The notes under the pieces were generated by a model. It saw only the letters and a list, made by a program, of their open reading frames with translations. It did not search any database and was not told the origin of the DNA. The position numbers and the translations under genes are program-made. From Minisyncoccota bacterium (lineage in GTDB: Bacteria; Patescibacteriota; Minisyncoccia; Phycocordibacterales; UBA9973), in the NCBI GenBank assembly GCA_017992485.1, contig JAGOOL010000003.1:1-24560 (forward strand): a stretch of 24,560 bases of DNA, in the 5' to 3' direction. Below are positions 15,306-22,870 of the stretch, in pieces (position 1 is the stretch's first letter; each line of letters begins with the position of its first letter).

Positions 15306-15926
15306 ATGATTATCACATATTTCGGCAAGCGATTCCTCAAATTTCAGTACGGCGATACTGTCATCGGTATTAATCCTCCAACCAAAGAAAGTCCTTGGTC
15401 TAAAAAGACGTCAACGTTTGGTGCTGATATTGCTATCTCAACTTCAAGCGATCCTGCAACGGGCGGCGCGTCGACTCTTGTCTATGGTGATCGAGAACCA
15501 TTCATTGTCGATGGTCCAGGTAGCTATGAAGCTAAAGGTATTTTTATTTCCGGCGGTTTTATGGCCGAAGTAGATGGTCGTCGCGAAAATGCTTTTTCAC
15601 TCACACTCGAAGGTATGACGATCGCAGTGCTCGGTCAAACAGACACATTACAGTTACCAAACGAAACAAAAGAACTGTTGATGCATCCCGATATTCTCAT
15701 TTTGCCACTCGAGGGCAAACTACCGGTTAAAGACGCCTACAAGCTCGCTATGACACTTGAGCCGATGATTATTGTCCCTGTTGACTACGATGACGACACG
15801 CTCAAGCAGTTCATCAAAGAAGCCGGCGCCGACAAGCCCGAAATTATGGATAAATTGACCTTAAAACGCAAGGATTTAGAAGGAAAAGATGGTACAATTA
15901 TGTTGCTATCGCCTCAGACAAAGTAG
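15306..15926 (+). CDS. Metallo-beta-lactamase-fold protein without the canonical His metal motif
   Basis: The 206-residue product resembles the small MBL-fold (Lactamase_B_3, UlaG/YtnP-like) family. It has an N-terminal ITYFGKRFLKFQYGDTVIGINPP (the usual place of the strand and DP turn), then DIAISTSSDPATGGA where active members carry an SHxHxDH motif. IVDGPGSYEAKGIFISGG (family PGEYE and beta strand), VLGQTDTLQLP and DILILPLEG follow. The three His ligands of the central motif are absent, and no clear substitute is visible. It may therefore be a non-catalytic or structurally retained member; metal hydrolysis should not be assumed. It is followed 36 bases later by a small membrane protein and then gyrA, an arrangement that may form one transcript. 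Confidence 0.7.
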   Translation: MIITYFGKRFLKFQYGDTVIGINPPTKESPWSKKTSTFGADIAISTSSDPATGGASTLVYGDREPFIVDGPGSYEAKGIFISGGFMAEVDGRRENAFSLTLEGMTIAVLGQTDTLQLPNETKELLMHPDILILPLEGKLPVKDAYKLAMTLEPMIIVPVDYDDDTLKQFIKEAGADKPEIMDKLTLKRKDLEGKDGTIMLLSPQTK

Positions 15927-15962
15927 TATCGGACAAGCTGCGGAGTAGGAGAAAAATGTAAA

Positions 15963-16313
15963 ATGAAAAAACTTATTGAGAATTTGAAAAAAAGACCGGC
16001 TCACGTTCGTGACCAAATTGCGATTTTTTCCGCATTAGGTGTCGCGAGCTTGGTTGCAGTGTTCTGGCTAGCCTCAATTTCATTTGACTATGCCTCTGCT
16101 GAAACAAAAACATCTTTCAAAGAATCATTGTCACCGTTTACATTATTTGGAGCAAGCGTACGTAGTGCACTCGATAGGTCAAAAGAAGAACTTTCCGCAA
16201 TCGACCCGACAAATATGAATCAATCTGATACGGAACCAACAGCAACTGTGACAATCGACGAACGAGGAGTTGTGAATTTGGGAGATCAGACAGAAGATAC
16301 AAACGAGCAATAA
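15963..16313 (+). CDS. Small single-pass membrane protein of unknown function
   Basis: The 116-residue product has a basic cytoplasmic N-terminus with the string KRPAHVRDQIAIFSALGVA, one membrane helix (about 20-40), and an outside part that is Ser/Thr/Glu-rich and probably unstructured. I do not recognise a named family. The start is supported by AGGAG at 15947-15951, 11 bases upstream, one of the few credible Shine-Dalgarno sequences in the window. An earlier ATG at 15956 is immediately followed by a stop. The gene lies between the MBL-fold gene and gyrA, 47 bases before gyrA. The gene looks genuine because coding character and membrane topology are clear, but the function is not known. Confidence 0.65.
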   Translation: MKKLIENLKKRPAHVRDQIAIFSALGVASLVAVFWLASISFDYASAETKTSFKESLSPFTLFGASVRSALDRSKEELSAIDPTNMNQSDTEPTATVTIDERGVVNLGDQTEDTNEQ

Positions 16314-16360
16314 TATTTACATAAAATCGTACAGCTAGCATTCAGTAATTAATTACACTC

Positions 16361-18823
16361 ATGAAAAAAGAAACAGAAAGCAATCCAATACCGCACCAAA
16401 ACGTCATCCCGATCTCAATCGTCAAAGAAATGAAGGACTCGTTCATCGACTACGCGATGTCGGTTATTACCGATCGTGCGCTTCCTGACGTCCGTGACGG
16501 CCTCAAACCTGTTCATCGCCGTATTCTCTACTCTATGCACGAACTCGGACTCGGTGCGAGTGCAAAATTCCGTAAATCTGCGCTCGTGGTGGGTGATGTG
16601 CTCGGTAAATACCACCCGCACGGCGATGCTTCTGTTTATGACGCGATGGTCAACATGGCGCAGCCTTTTTCTTTGCGTTATCCGCTCGTTGTTGGTCAGG
16701 GTAACTTCGGTTCGATCGACGGCGACAATGCGGCGGCGATGCGTTATACCGAAGCCAAAATGTCCAAGCTCGCCGGCGAAATGCTCCGCGATCTTGAAAA
16801 AGACACTGTTGACTGGAAACAAAACTACGATGCGACTCGCAAAGAGCCGACTGTTCTCCCAACTGCAGTCCCAGCGCTTCTTTTGAACGGTATTCTCGGT
16901 ATTGCCGTTGGTATGGCGACAAACATTCCACCGCATAATATCGGCGAAGTGCTCGATGCAACACTCCACCTCATTGAAAATGGCGATGCGACAACAGAAG
17001 AACTCATGCAGTACGTCAAAGGTCCTGATTTCCCAACAGGCGGACTCATTTACGGCCAAGCTGACCTCGTTCATGCATATTCAACAGGTCGCGGCGGTAT
17101 CGTTACTCGCGGTGAAGCTGAAATCGTTGAACACAAGAGTGGTACATTCCAGATTATCATTACGTCTATTCCGTATCGCGTAAATAAATCCGATCTCATT
17201 TCATCAATTGCAGAACTTGTTCAAGAAAAGAAACTTGAAGGCATCAAAGGCCTCCGCGATGAATCAACAAAAGACATTCGTATCGCTATCGATCTCAAAT
17301 CCGGTATTCATCCACAAAAAGTTCTCAACTATATTTACAAACACACACAGCTTGAGCTCAATTTCAACTTCAACATGGTTGCACTCGTTGATGGTGTCCC
17401 ACAAACACTTTCACTCAAATCAATTCTCGAAGAATTCATCGATCACCGTGTCGTTGTTGTTCGCCGCCGCACAGCGTTTGATCTCCAAAAGGCAAAGGAC
17501 CGCGAACACATTTTGCTCGGTCTCAAAAAAGCGCTCGATCATATCGACAAGGTCATTACAACTATTCGTGAATCAAAAGATGCTGCTGTTGCGAAGGTCA
17601 ATTTGATCAAGGCTTTCAAATTTAGTGATCTTCAGGCTGATGCTATTTTGGAAATGCGTCTTCAAAAACTCGCCGGTCTCGAACGCAAAGCTGTTGAAAC
17701 AGAACTCAAAGAAAAGCAGGAACTCATCGAAGAACTCGAAACATTGCTCAAGAGCGAAAAGAAAATCTTTGGTGTTATTGCCACTGAGCTCAAAGAAATT
17801 CGAGAGAAATACGCAGATGATCGCCGAAGTCGCATCATCAAAGGCGGTGTCAAAGCTATCAATGAAGAAGATCTCATTCCGGAAAAGGAAAGCCTGCTCG
17901 TCTACACAGCCGGCGGTTACATCAAGCGCACTGATCCGAGCGAATACCGCGCCCAGAAGCGTGGTGGCGTTGGTGTGATCGATATTGAAACAAAGGAAGA
18001 AGACTTTGTGACAATGCTACTTTCGACGAACACGCACAACGATCTTCTTTTCTTCACAAATACCGGTAAAGCCTACCAGATCAAAATGTACGATATTCCG
18101 GAAGGAAAACGTGCCACAAAAGGTAAGTCAATCATGAATTTCCTGACACTTGCCGATGGTGAATCCGTCCAATCAATTCTCCCGATTCCAAAAGGCGATA
18201 AAGAAAAGACACAATCACTCATGCTTATGACTGAAAACGGCACAGCCAAGAAAATGTCTGCAGCAAGCTTCAAAGACGTTCGCCGAAGCGGCATCATTGC
18301 AATTCGTCTCGACAAAGGTGATGCGCTCAAAACTGCGGTGATGGTTGAAAAAGGTGACGATGTTATTCTCGGAACTGCAGCAGGACAATCAATCCGCTTC
18401 AAAGAAACAGATATTCGCGAAATGGGTCGCACTGCCGGCGGTGTCCGCGCAATCAAAGTAGGCAAAGGTGATATTATCATCGGCGTCGGTGTGATTCAGA
18501 AGGGCGAAGAAAAAGAAGGCAGCAAGGCAGCATTCCTGACAATGACTGAAAACGGCCTCGGCAAGAAAACACATATCAAAGAATACAAAACTCAGAAGCG
18601 TGGTGGTTCAGGTATCAAAACAGCTAAAGTTACTCCAAAGACAGGTAAAGTCATCATTGGTCGTCTCGTCCGCGATGAGGAAGAATTGATTGCAGTCTCA
18701 AAGAAAGGCCAGATTATTCGCACAAGCCTCGAATCAGTTCCATCGCTCGGTCGTCAGACACAAGGCGTCTCAATCATGAAGCTTCGCCCTGGCGATCAGA
18801 TTGCATCTCTTGCACTAATGTAA
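16361..18823 (+). CDS. gyrA: DNA gyrase subunit A
   Basis: The 820-residue protein is full length for GyrA. It opens with the IVKEMKDSFIDYAMSVI and ALPDVRDGLKPVHRRILYSM signature. The catalytic tyrosine lies in AAAMRYTEAKMS at residue 129. Subunit A cleaves and rejoins DNA while GyrB supplies ATP; together they introduce negative supercoils. The C-terminal beta-pinwheel is present with the gyrase-type box QKRGGVG (about 530) and a second QKRGGSG copy, which favours GyrA over ParC. The quinolone-contact segment reads HPHGDASVYD, so the usual Ser is Ala while the Asp is kept. No gyrB, rRNA or other topoisomerase gene is in view. A large inverted repeat containing T-rich arms begins at its stop codon and probably terminates transcription. 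Confidence 0.97.
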   Translation: MKKETESNPIPHQNVIPISIVKEMKDSFIDYAMSVITDRALPDVRDGLKPVHRRILYSMHELGLGASAKFRKSALVVGDVLGKYHPHGDASVYDAMVNMAQPFSLRYPLVVGQGNFGSIDGDNAAAMRYTEAKMSKLAGEMLRDLEKDTVDWKQNYDATRKEPTVLPTAVPALLLNGILGIAVGMATNIPPHNIGEVLDATLHLIENGDATTEELMQYVKGPDFPTGGLIYGQADLVHAYSTGRGGIVTRGEAEIVEHKSGTFQIIITSIPYRVNKSDLISSIAELVQEKKLEGIKGLRDESTKDIRIAIDLKSGIHPQKVLNYIYKHTQLELNFNFNMVALVDGVPQTLSLKSILEEFIDHRVVVVRRRTAFDLQKAKDREHILLGLKKALDHIDKVITTIRESKDAAVAKVNLIKAFKFSDLQADAILEMRLQKLAGLERKAVETELKEKQELIEELETLLKSEKKIFGVIATELKEIREKYADDRRSRIIKGGVKAINEEDLIPEKESLLVYTAGGYIKRTDPSEYRAQKRGGVGVIDIETKEEDFVTMLLSTNTHNDLLFFTNTGKAYQIKMYDIPEGKRATKGKSIMNFLTLADGESVQSILPIPKGDKEKTQSLMLMTENGTAKKMSAASFKDVRRSGIIAIRLDKGDALKTAVMVEKGDDVILGTAAGQSIRFKETDIREMGRTAGGVRAIKVGKGDIIIGVGVIQKGEEKEGSKAAFLTMTENGLGKKTHIKEYKTQKRGGSGIKTAKVTPKTGKVIIGRLVRDEEELIAVSKKGQIIRTSLESVPSLGRQTQGVSIMKLRPGDQIASLALM

Positions 18824-18946
18824 CCAATTAAAAAACAATAGATACCCCACTCGGGTACGGAAAAAATCTACTGATTTTTTCCTCGGTCCTCGCGCCAGTC
18901 GCGCTGCGGAGCCCCTCGGTGGATATCTATTGTTTTTTAATTTGGT
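18823..18946. repeat. Composite long inverted repeat after gyrA, probable terminator
   Basis: The outer arms 18823-18844 and 18924-18946 are complementary over 22 pairs with one extra T on the right; the right arm includes a six-T run. A CCAC/GTGG pair extends the stem inward. Inside are a perfect ten-pair hairpin (18859-18882, GGAAAAAATC around TACT) and a GC-rich part (18886-18912) with GCGC and TCC/GGA pairing. This fills most of the 139-base gap between gyrA and the methyltransferase gene. The U-rich arms would terminate in either direction. The ordered, nested shape is more than a simple terminator needs and suggests a mobile or repeated intergenic element. Confidence 0.7.
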
Positions 18947-18951
18947 ACAAT
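18943..18951 (+). promoter_or_regulatory. Extended -10 promoter of the methyltransferase gene
   Basis: TGGTACAAT matches TGN-TATAAT; the ATG at 18963 is 11 bases downstream, giving a leader of about five bases. The TGG overlaps the end of the right arm of the inverted repeat, so formation of that structure could affect this promoter. No -35 box at normal spacing. Confidence 0.5.
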
Positions 18952-18962
18952 AAAGCACATAC

Positions 18963-19490
18963 ATGTTTAGTGATCCCGCAAAAAATATCGAAGCGCTAGA
19001 ACTTACTAGAAACTTGATCGTTGCCGATCTCGGCTCGGGTACAGGTTTTTATACTATTGCCGCAGCAAAAAAGATTAAAGGTGGCGAAGGCAGAGTTTAC
19101 TCAGTTGAAGTGCAGCGCGAACTCCTCCAGCACATTGAAGAGCTTGCTAAAAAGGAAGGACTCAATAATATCGATTACATTTGGGGAAATATTGAAAAAC
19201 GTGGCGGGACTAAAATTCACGATAAACAGATTGATGTTGTTATCGCTTCAAACGTCCTTTTCCAGGTAGAAGACAAAAAAGGCTTTGTCGACGAAGTTAA
19301 AAGAATTCTCAAGCCGGGTGGTAGAGTTTTGCTCATCGAATGGAGCGAATCATTCTCTGGTATGGGTCCGGCGCCGGCGCACGTTATTAATGCAGGCGCA
19401 GCACAAACACTTTTCGAAGACGCTTCATTTAAAAAGACAAAAACGATAGAGGCAGGAGCGCACCATTATGGTATAATTTTTACATTATAA
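18963..19490 (+). CDS. Class I SAM-dependent methyltransferase
   Basis: The 175-residue product has the Rossmann-like methyltransferase order. Motif I is VADLGSGTGFYTIAAA near residues 20-35, and an acidic residue ends the second strand at VYSVEVQ. Next come NIDYIWGNIE, motif IV-like IDVVIASNVLFQVEDK and a post-motif segment RILKPGGRVLLIEW. This resembles UbiE/Methyltransf_11/25-type enzymes, which act on small molecules, lipids or quinones; the substrate cannot be named. The protein is short, with a reduced C-terminus. It starts 11 bases after an extended -10 box, and its final codons overlap promoter-like sequences for the next gene. Confidence 0.82.
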   Translation: MFSDPAKNIEALELTRNLIVADLGSGTGFYTIAAAKKIKGGEGRVYSVEVQRELLQHIEELAKKEGLNNIDYIWGNIEKRGGTKIHDKQIDVVIASNVLFQVEDKKGFVDEVKRILKPGGRVLLIEWSESFSGMGPAPAHVINAGAAQTLFEDASFKKTKTIEAGAHHYGIIFTL

Positions 19491-19491
19491 T
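19469..19491 (+). promoter_or_regulatory. Two tandem -10 boxes before the solute-binding protein gene
   Basis: TGG-TATAAT at 19469-19477 is an extended -10 box, and a second TATAAT lies at 19486-19491. Both lie at the 3' end of the methyltransferase gene. They would give leaders of about 31 and 17 bases before the ATG at 19515. No clear -35 boxes or Shine-Dalgarno sequence. Confidence 0.5.
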
Positions 19492-19514
19492 CGCCCCAAC
19501 ACGTACATTTATTC

Positions 19515-20846
19515 ATGAAAATTAGCTTCCAAACAATCTTACTCGTCATCTTTGGTTTCTTTATTGTTTTTGGAGTTGCGGTTTTTGCAGGATACATCAA
19601 CATTGGTTCATCTTCTTCCAAGACATCGGGGCCAGCAGGAACCGTTCTCATGTGGGGTACAGTCAATCGTCGAATCATGGAATCATTTTTTGTTGCTGCT
19701 GCTGTTCAAACAGACGGCATCAAAATCAACTATGTCGAGAAAAACCCAGCCACCTATGAAAGTGAATTAGTTGCGGCATTTGCATCAGCTGTCGGACCGG
19801 ACATTTTTATGGTCACACCTGAAATTCTCTGGAAGCAGCGCGATAAAATGTATGAAATTCCATACAAAAATTACCCAATTCAAAACTACACGTCTAGTTA
19901 CATGGATGTCGCCAAAGCGTACCTAACACCAACCGGCATTCTCGCATTCCCACTTTTCTATGATCCACTCGTCGGTTACTGGAACAAGGATATTTTTGCG
20001 AGCGCAGGTATGGCGACACCACCAAAGGAATGGAAGGAGTTCCCCGAGGTAACAAAAAAAATCGCTGTTGTAACCAATGACTATCAAGTAGAGAGAAGCG
20101 CCTTTGCTCTCGGTGAATATACCAACATCCGTCATGCGAAAGATATTCTCTCAATGCTCTTTTTGCAAGCCGGCGATCCGATTACGCACGTCAATGCTGA
20201 TAAAGAACTTGTTATTGATCTTGGTAGAAATCCGGACAACAGCAAAATCCGACCCGCTGTCGCTGCTCTCGATTTTTATACACAGTTCGCAAATCCGACA
20301 AAACAAGGAGTCTATAACTGGAATAAATCATTTGCGAGTGACTACGATCAATTCCTCGCAGGAGACTTGGCATACTATTTCGGTTCAGGTAGTGAACTCG
20401 CAACGATTCGTCGAGCAAATCCAAACCTCAATTTTGATATGGCATTCCCTCCACAGGCAGATTTCAATAGCAGTAAAACAACAGTAGGCTCTCTCTATGG
20501 TGTAGCTGTCTCAAAGCAAAGCAAAAATCTCGGTTTGGCATATTACGTCACTGGCGACATGGTATATGGTCCCAAAAATACTATCTTTCTCACTGGTTTG
20601 CAGAAGGCGGGTCTTACTGTTGGCCCAGTACGACGTGATTCAGTTCCAAATGATCCATCAAACATCTACGCGCCTGTGCTCTACCAGTCCGCGCTCGTTG
20701 GCAAGACCTGGATAGATCCAAATACAACATTTACGAGCGATGTTTGGCGAGCAATGGTTGGCGATGTGCAATCTGGAAAATCAACATCGGGTGAAGCAGT
20801 TGCCGATGCTATTAGAAAAATGACAGCGTATCTCAAGGCTAGATAA
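19515..20846 (+). CDS. Membrane-anchored extracellular solute-binding protein (family 1-like)
   Basis: The 443-residue product has an N-terminal membrane helix (about 5-28) without a lipobox Cys, so it is anchored by the helix, or released, and is not a lipoprotein. The rest is a periplasmic-binding-protein fold of the sugar-binding (MalE/UgpB) kind: VLMWGTVNRRIMESFF at the start, PDIFMVTPEILWKQRDK, FPLFYDPLVGYWNKDIFASAG, the FLAGDLAYYFGSGSELATIRRANPNL stretch and TVGSLYGVAVSKQSKN. Such proteins normally hand sugars to an ABC transporter, but no permease or ATPase gene is adjacent. Instead five T4SS-pilin-like genes follow, 20 bases downstream. It may capture a solute for uptake elsewhere or serve surface binding. 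Ligand unknown. Confidence 0.8.
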   Translation: MKISFQTILLVIFGFFIVFGVAVFAGYINIGSSSSKTSGPAGTVLMWGTVNRRIMESFFVAAAVQTDGIKINYVEKNPATYESELVAAFASAVGPDIFMVTPEILWKQRDKMYEIPYKNYPIQNYTSSYMDVAKAYLTPTGILAFPLFYDPLVGYWNKDIFASAGMATPPKEWKEFPEVTKKIAVVTNDYQVERSAFALGEYTNIRHAKDILSMLFLQAGDPITHVNADKELVIDLGRNPDNSKIRPAVAALDFYTQFANPTKQGVYNWNKSFASDYDQFLAGDLAYYFGSGSELATIRRANPNLNFDMAFPPQADFNSSKTTVGSLYGVAVSKQSKNLGLAYYVTGDMVYGPKNTIFLTGLQKAGLTVGPVRRDSVPNDPSNIYAPVLYQSALVGKTWIDPNTTFTSDVWRAMVGDVQSGKSTSGEAVADAIRKMTAYLKAR

Positions 20847-20866
20847 TAATTAATGCAAGATATACT

Positions 20867-21280
20867 ATGAAAATTACCAAACTTACTCTGAGAAAATATG
20901 CATTGTCAACATTAGTATTTATTTTTATGGCGACTGCACTCTTTGGCAGCAAAATGGCTTTTGCCTCAGACCTTATTCCGTGCGATGGAACACCAGAAAG
21001 CCCGTGCGGCTTTAATGAAGTGCTCGGTGTAATCAACGCAGTTGTTAATTTCATTTTGAACTATGCAATTTTACCAATTGCGATTGTTGTCTTTGTGTAC
21101 GGCGGCTTTCTCTATATGACAAGCGGCAGCGATGCGTCAAAGAGAACAAAGGCTAAGAAGATGTTTGGTAAACTTCTCTGGGGAATATTCTTTTGTCTGG
21201 CAGCCTGGGTTATCGTCAAAATCATCCTTGAAACATTTGGCTATGATACGGAATTGTTTTCCCCAATTATCGGCGCCTAA
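20867..21280 (+). CDS. T4SS-pilin-like two-helix membrane protein (array member 1)
   Basis: The 137-residue product has a signal peptide (1-33, ending KMAFA before S). A short outside loop with Cys39 and Cys47 follows, then membrane helix 1 (about 60-84, PIAIVVFVYGGFLYM). A basic loop SGSDASKRTKAKK and membrane helix 2 (about 103-124) come next. This is the layout of VirB2/TrbC-type pilins and of the T4SS_pilin family found in CPR genomes. In secretion systems such proteins are processed and build the pilus or a membrane ring. It is the first of five such genes. A TATACT directly abuts its start, too close for a promoter, so it is probably read through from the solute-binding protein gene. 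Assignment to the family is by topology and motif memory. Confidence 0.78.
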   Translation: MKITKLTLRKYALSTLVFIFMATALFGSKMAFASDLIPCDGTPESPCGFNEVLGVINAVVNFILNYAILPIAIVVFVYGGFLYMTSGSDASKRTKAKKMFGKLLWGIFFCLAAWVIVKIILETFGYDTELFSPIIGA

Positions 21281-21306
21281 CCCGCCTATGCACTAAATAA
21301 GTACTA

Positions 21307-21312
21307 TATAAT
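21307..21312 (+). promoter_or_regulatory. -10 box for array member 2
   Basis: A perfect TATAAT ends 12 bases before the ATG at 21325, giving a leader of about six bases. No clear TG extension or -35 box. It would give this array member its own transcription start inside the cluster. Confidence 0.45.
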
Positions 21313-21324
21313 TGAAGTAACACT

Positions 21325-22038
21325 ATGAAAAAAACCTTTATCGCATCACTGATGTCACTTGCTCTTGTCGGAGTACTATTTTTTGGTTCGGCAAACCCTG
21401 CGCTCGCTCTTGGTTCCGTGACGGTGACAAATGCTGCTGAAGGTGTGGTTTTTGAAGGTACTGGCTTCAGCGGAGTAAACGAAGTCTATATTGTGATCAC
21501 TCAGACGGATGGCCTAAGCTCTCATCCATCAAGTGTAATAACAGTAGCTGGCGGTGCTTTTTCGTACGCTGATATTATCGCAGTGAGTGGAACAAGTTAC
21601 ACGTACCAGGTGGACAATGCTGCAACAAGCACCTCTCTTTATACAGGTAGTTTTACAGCAGGCGCACCCGTTGACCCAACCGCTATCGATACGGGTCCAG
21701 GTGCAGGTTTAGATACGGGTCCAGGCGCAGTTATCGACACTGGAGAAGGTGAGGGAATTAGTGAAATCAATTTTGTGATACCAAATCCTGTTAGAGGATT
21801 TGATAATCTTCCTGATTTAATCGTCGCTCTCCTTGAAATCGTTATGCTTATTGCTACGCCGATTATCGCTATTATGCTGATTTACACCGGTTATCTTTTC
21901 GTAACAGCAAAAGGCGATATCAAAAAAATCGGCGAGGCAAAACAAACGCTTCTCTACGCAGTAATCGGCGCGGCTATTATTCTTGGTGCAGAAATCATTG
22001 CGAAGGCAATTCAAGGTACGGTTACAAGTTTGATGTAA
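21325..22038 (+). CDS. T4SS-pilin-like protein with extra beta-sandwich domain (array member 2)
   Basis: The 237-residue product has a signal peptide (1-28, ending PALA). A beta-rich outside domain (about 29-115) with an Ig/FN3-like feel follows (VTVTNAAEGVVFEGTGF, VNEVYIVITQT, YTYQVDNAATS). A repeat DTGPGAGLDTGPGAVIDTGEGEG forms a flexible spacer at about 120-145. The two-helix module comes last (about 168-192 and 208-230, with IYTGYLFVTAKGD between). The C-terminal module matches the other array members; the N-terminal beta-sandwich is unique to this one. The outside domain could bind a partner. It is the only array member without an outside Cys pair. Expression is probably shared with its neighbours plus its own -10 box. 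Confidence 0.73.
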   Translation: MKKTFIASLMSLALVGVLFFGSANPALALGSVTVTNAAEGVVFEGTGFSGVNEVYIVITQTDGLSSHPSSVITVAGGAFSYADIIAVSGTSYTYQVDNAATSTSLYTGSFTAGAPVDPTAIDTGPGAGLDTGPGAVIDTGEGEGISEINFVIPNPVRGFDNLPDLIVALLEIVMLIATPIIAIMLIYTGYLFVTAKGDIKKIGEAKQTLLYAVIGAAIILGAEIIAKAIQGTVTSLM

Positions 22039-22078
22039 ATAGTAAGGAGTAAAGGTAGGGTTTGAGATAAATATAAGT

Positions 22079-22762
22079 ATGCATTATTTAAAAAAACACA
22101 GCAGAAAAAATAAGGTAGTATCACTCATTGTTGTGGGAATTACCATATGTGCCCTTGCTTTTGCTCCTCTATCAACCGGGGCGCAGTCTGGAGGTTTATT
22201 TTTTGATCCGAATGCCCCAGCAACATCGAGTAGTAATACAAACTACAATTCCAATACAGATTATACTGCCGGCACCGACTATACCTCGACTACCGACTAC
22301 GGCGGCACAACTATTTTCAATAGCACCGGCTCATATGATTCGAGTGTGATATATGACCCGACAACAGGTACCTATACACCAAGCGCCAGCTATGGTGCAA
22401 CCGGGACTGCTCCTACTACAACGAGTGCAGGCTATCAAGACCGTGTCACCGGTTTTGCTAATCGTGATCCAATTCCGATTTCGTGTGATAAAAATTTTGA
22501 TACAATCGGCGGCATGATGGATTATGCCGGCTGCCTGATTGCTAAATCAATCATCCCGCTTCTGATGAGTCTTGCTGTGATGGTCTTTGTCTACGGTGTC
22601 GTTAAGTACGTTATTGCCGGAGATGGTTCAGATGACAGAGAAGAAGGCCGATGGTTTATGATTTACGGTATATTTGGTTTATTTGCAATGGTCTCCGTTT
22701 GGGGCCTCGTTATTCTGCTCGCAAACACGGTCGGGATTGGCACGGCTTTTCCACAGTTCTAA
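22079..22762 (+). CDS. T4SS-pilin-like protein with Tyr/Thr-rich repeat stalk (array member 3)
   Basis: The 227-residue product begins with a long basic signal peptide (about 1-35, ending STGA). A low-complexity region rich in Thr, Tyr, Ser, Asn and Asp spans about 50-120, with a six-residue period (NYNSNTDYTAGTDYTSTTDY and later variants). Two Cys follow (about 136 and 152), then two membrane helices (about 158-178 and 193-213) with FVYGVVKYVIAGDGS and WGLVILLANTVGIG. The helix module is strikingly close to array member 4, pointing to duplication. The repeat may be an outside stalk and a target for glycosylation or phase-like length change; this is inferred. AAGGAG at 22044-22049 is 29 bases from the ATG, too far to act as a normal ribosome site. 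Confidence 0.75.
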   Translation: MHYLKKHSRKNKVVSLIVVGITICALAFAPLSTGAQSGGLFFDPNAPATSSSNTNYNSNTDYTAGTDYTSTTDYGGTTIFNSTGSYDSSVIYDPTTGTYTPSASYGATGTAPTTTSAGYQDRVTGFANRDPIPISCDKNFDTIGGMMDYAGCLIAKSIIPLLMSLAVMVFVYGVVKYVIAGDGSDDREEGRWFMIYGIFGLFAMVSVWGLVILLANTVGIGTAFPQF

Positions 22763-22795
22763 TTCGCAAACTCTCAGTATATAAAGCTTTATGGG

Positions 22796-22804
22796 TGATA
22801 TAAT
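22796..22804 (+). promoter_or_regulatory. Extended -10 promoter and structured leader for array member 4
   Basis: TGATATAAT is a consensus extended -10 box. Transcription would start near 22811, giving a leader of about 60 bases before the ATG at 22871, unusually long for this window. The leader starts with a small hairpin (GCGG 22815-22818 with CCGC 22824-22827), which could stabilise the mRNA. The remainder of this 108-base gap is A/T-rich with nothing else recognisable. Confidence 0.6.
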
Positions 22805-22870
22805 AGTCTTGTCGGCGGTCTGGCCGCTACATTATTTATAAATTGTGGTCGACTTGTTCAAAAATATATT

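Noticed and set aside
16354..16359. TACACT as the gyrA promoter
   Set aside because: It ends one base before the ATG, so transcription would begin inside the gene; gyrA may be read from upstream.
16415..17074. Long minus-strand open frame inside gyrA
   Set aside because: It is antisense to a certain gene, has a His/Arg/Val-rich composition typical of a shadow frame and matches no family.
22044..22049. AAGGAG as the ribosome site for array member 3
   Set aside because: It is 29 bases before the ATG, and no in-frame start codon lies at a suitable distance.
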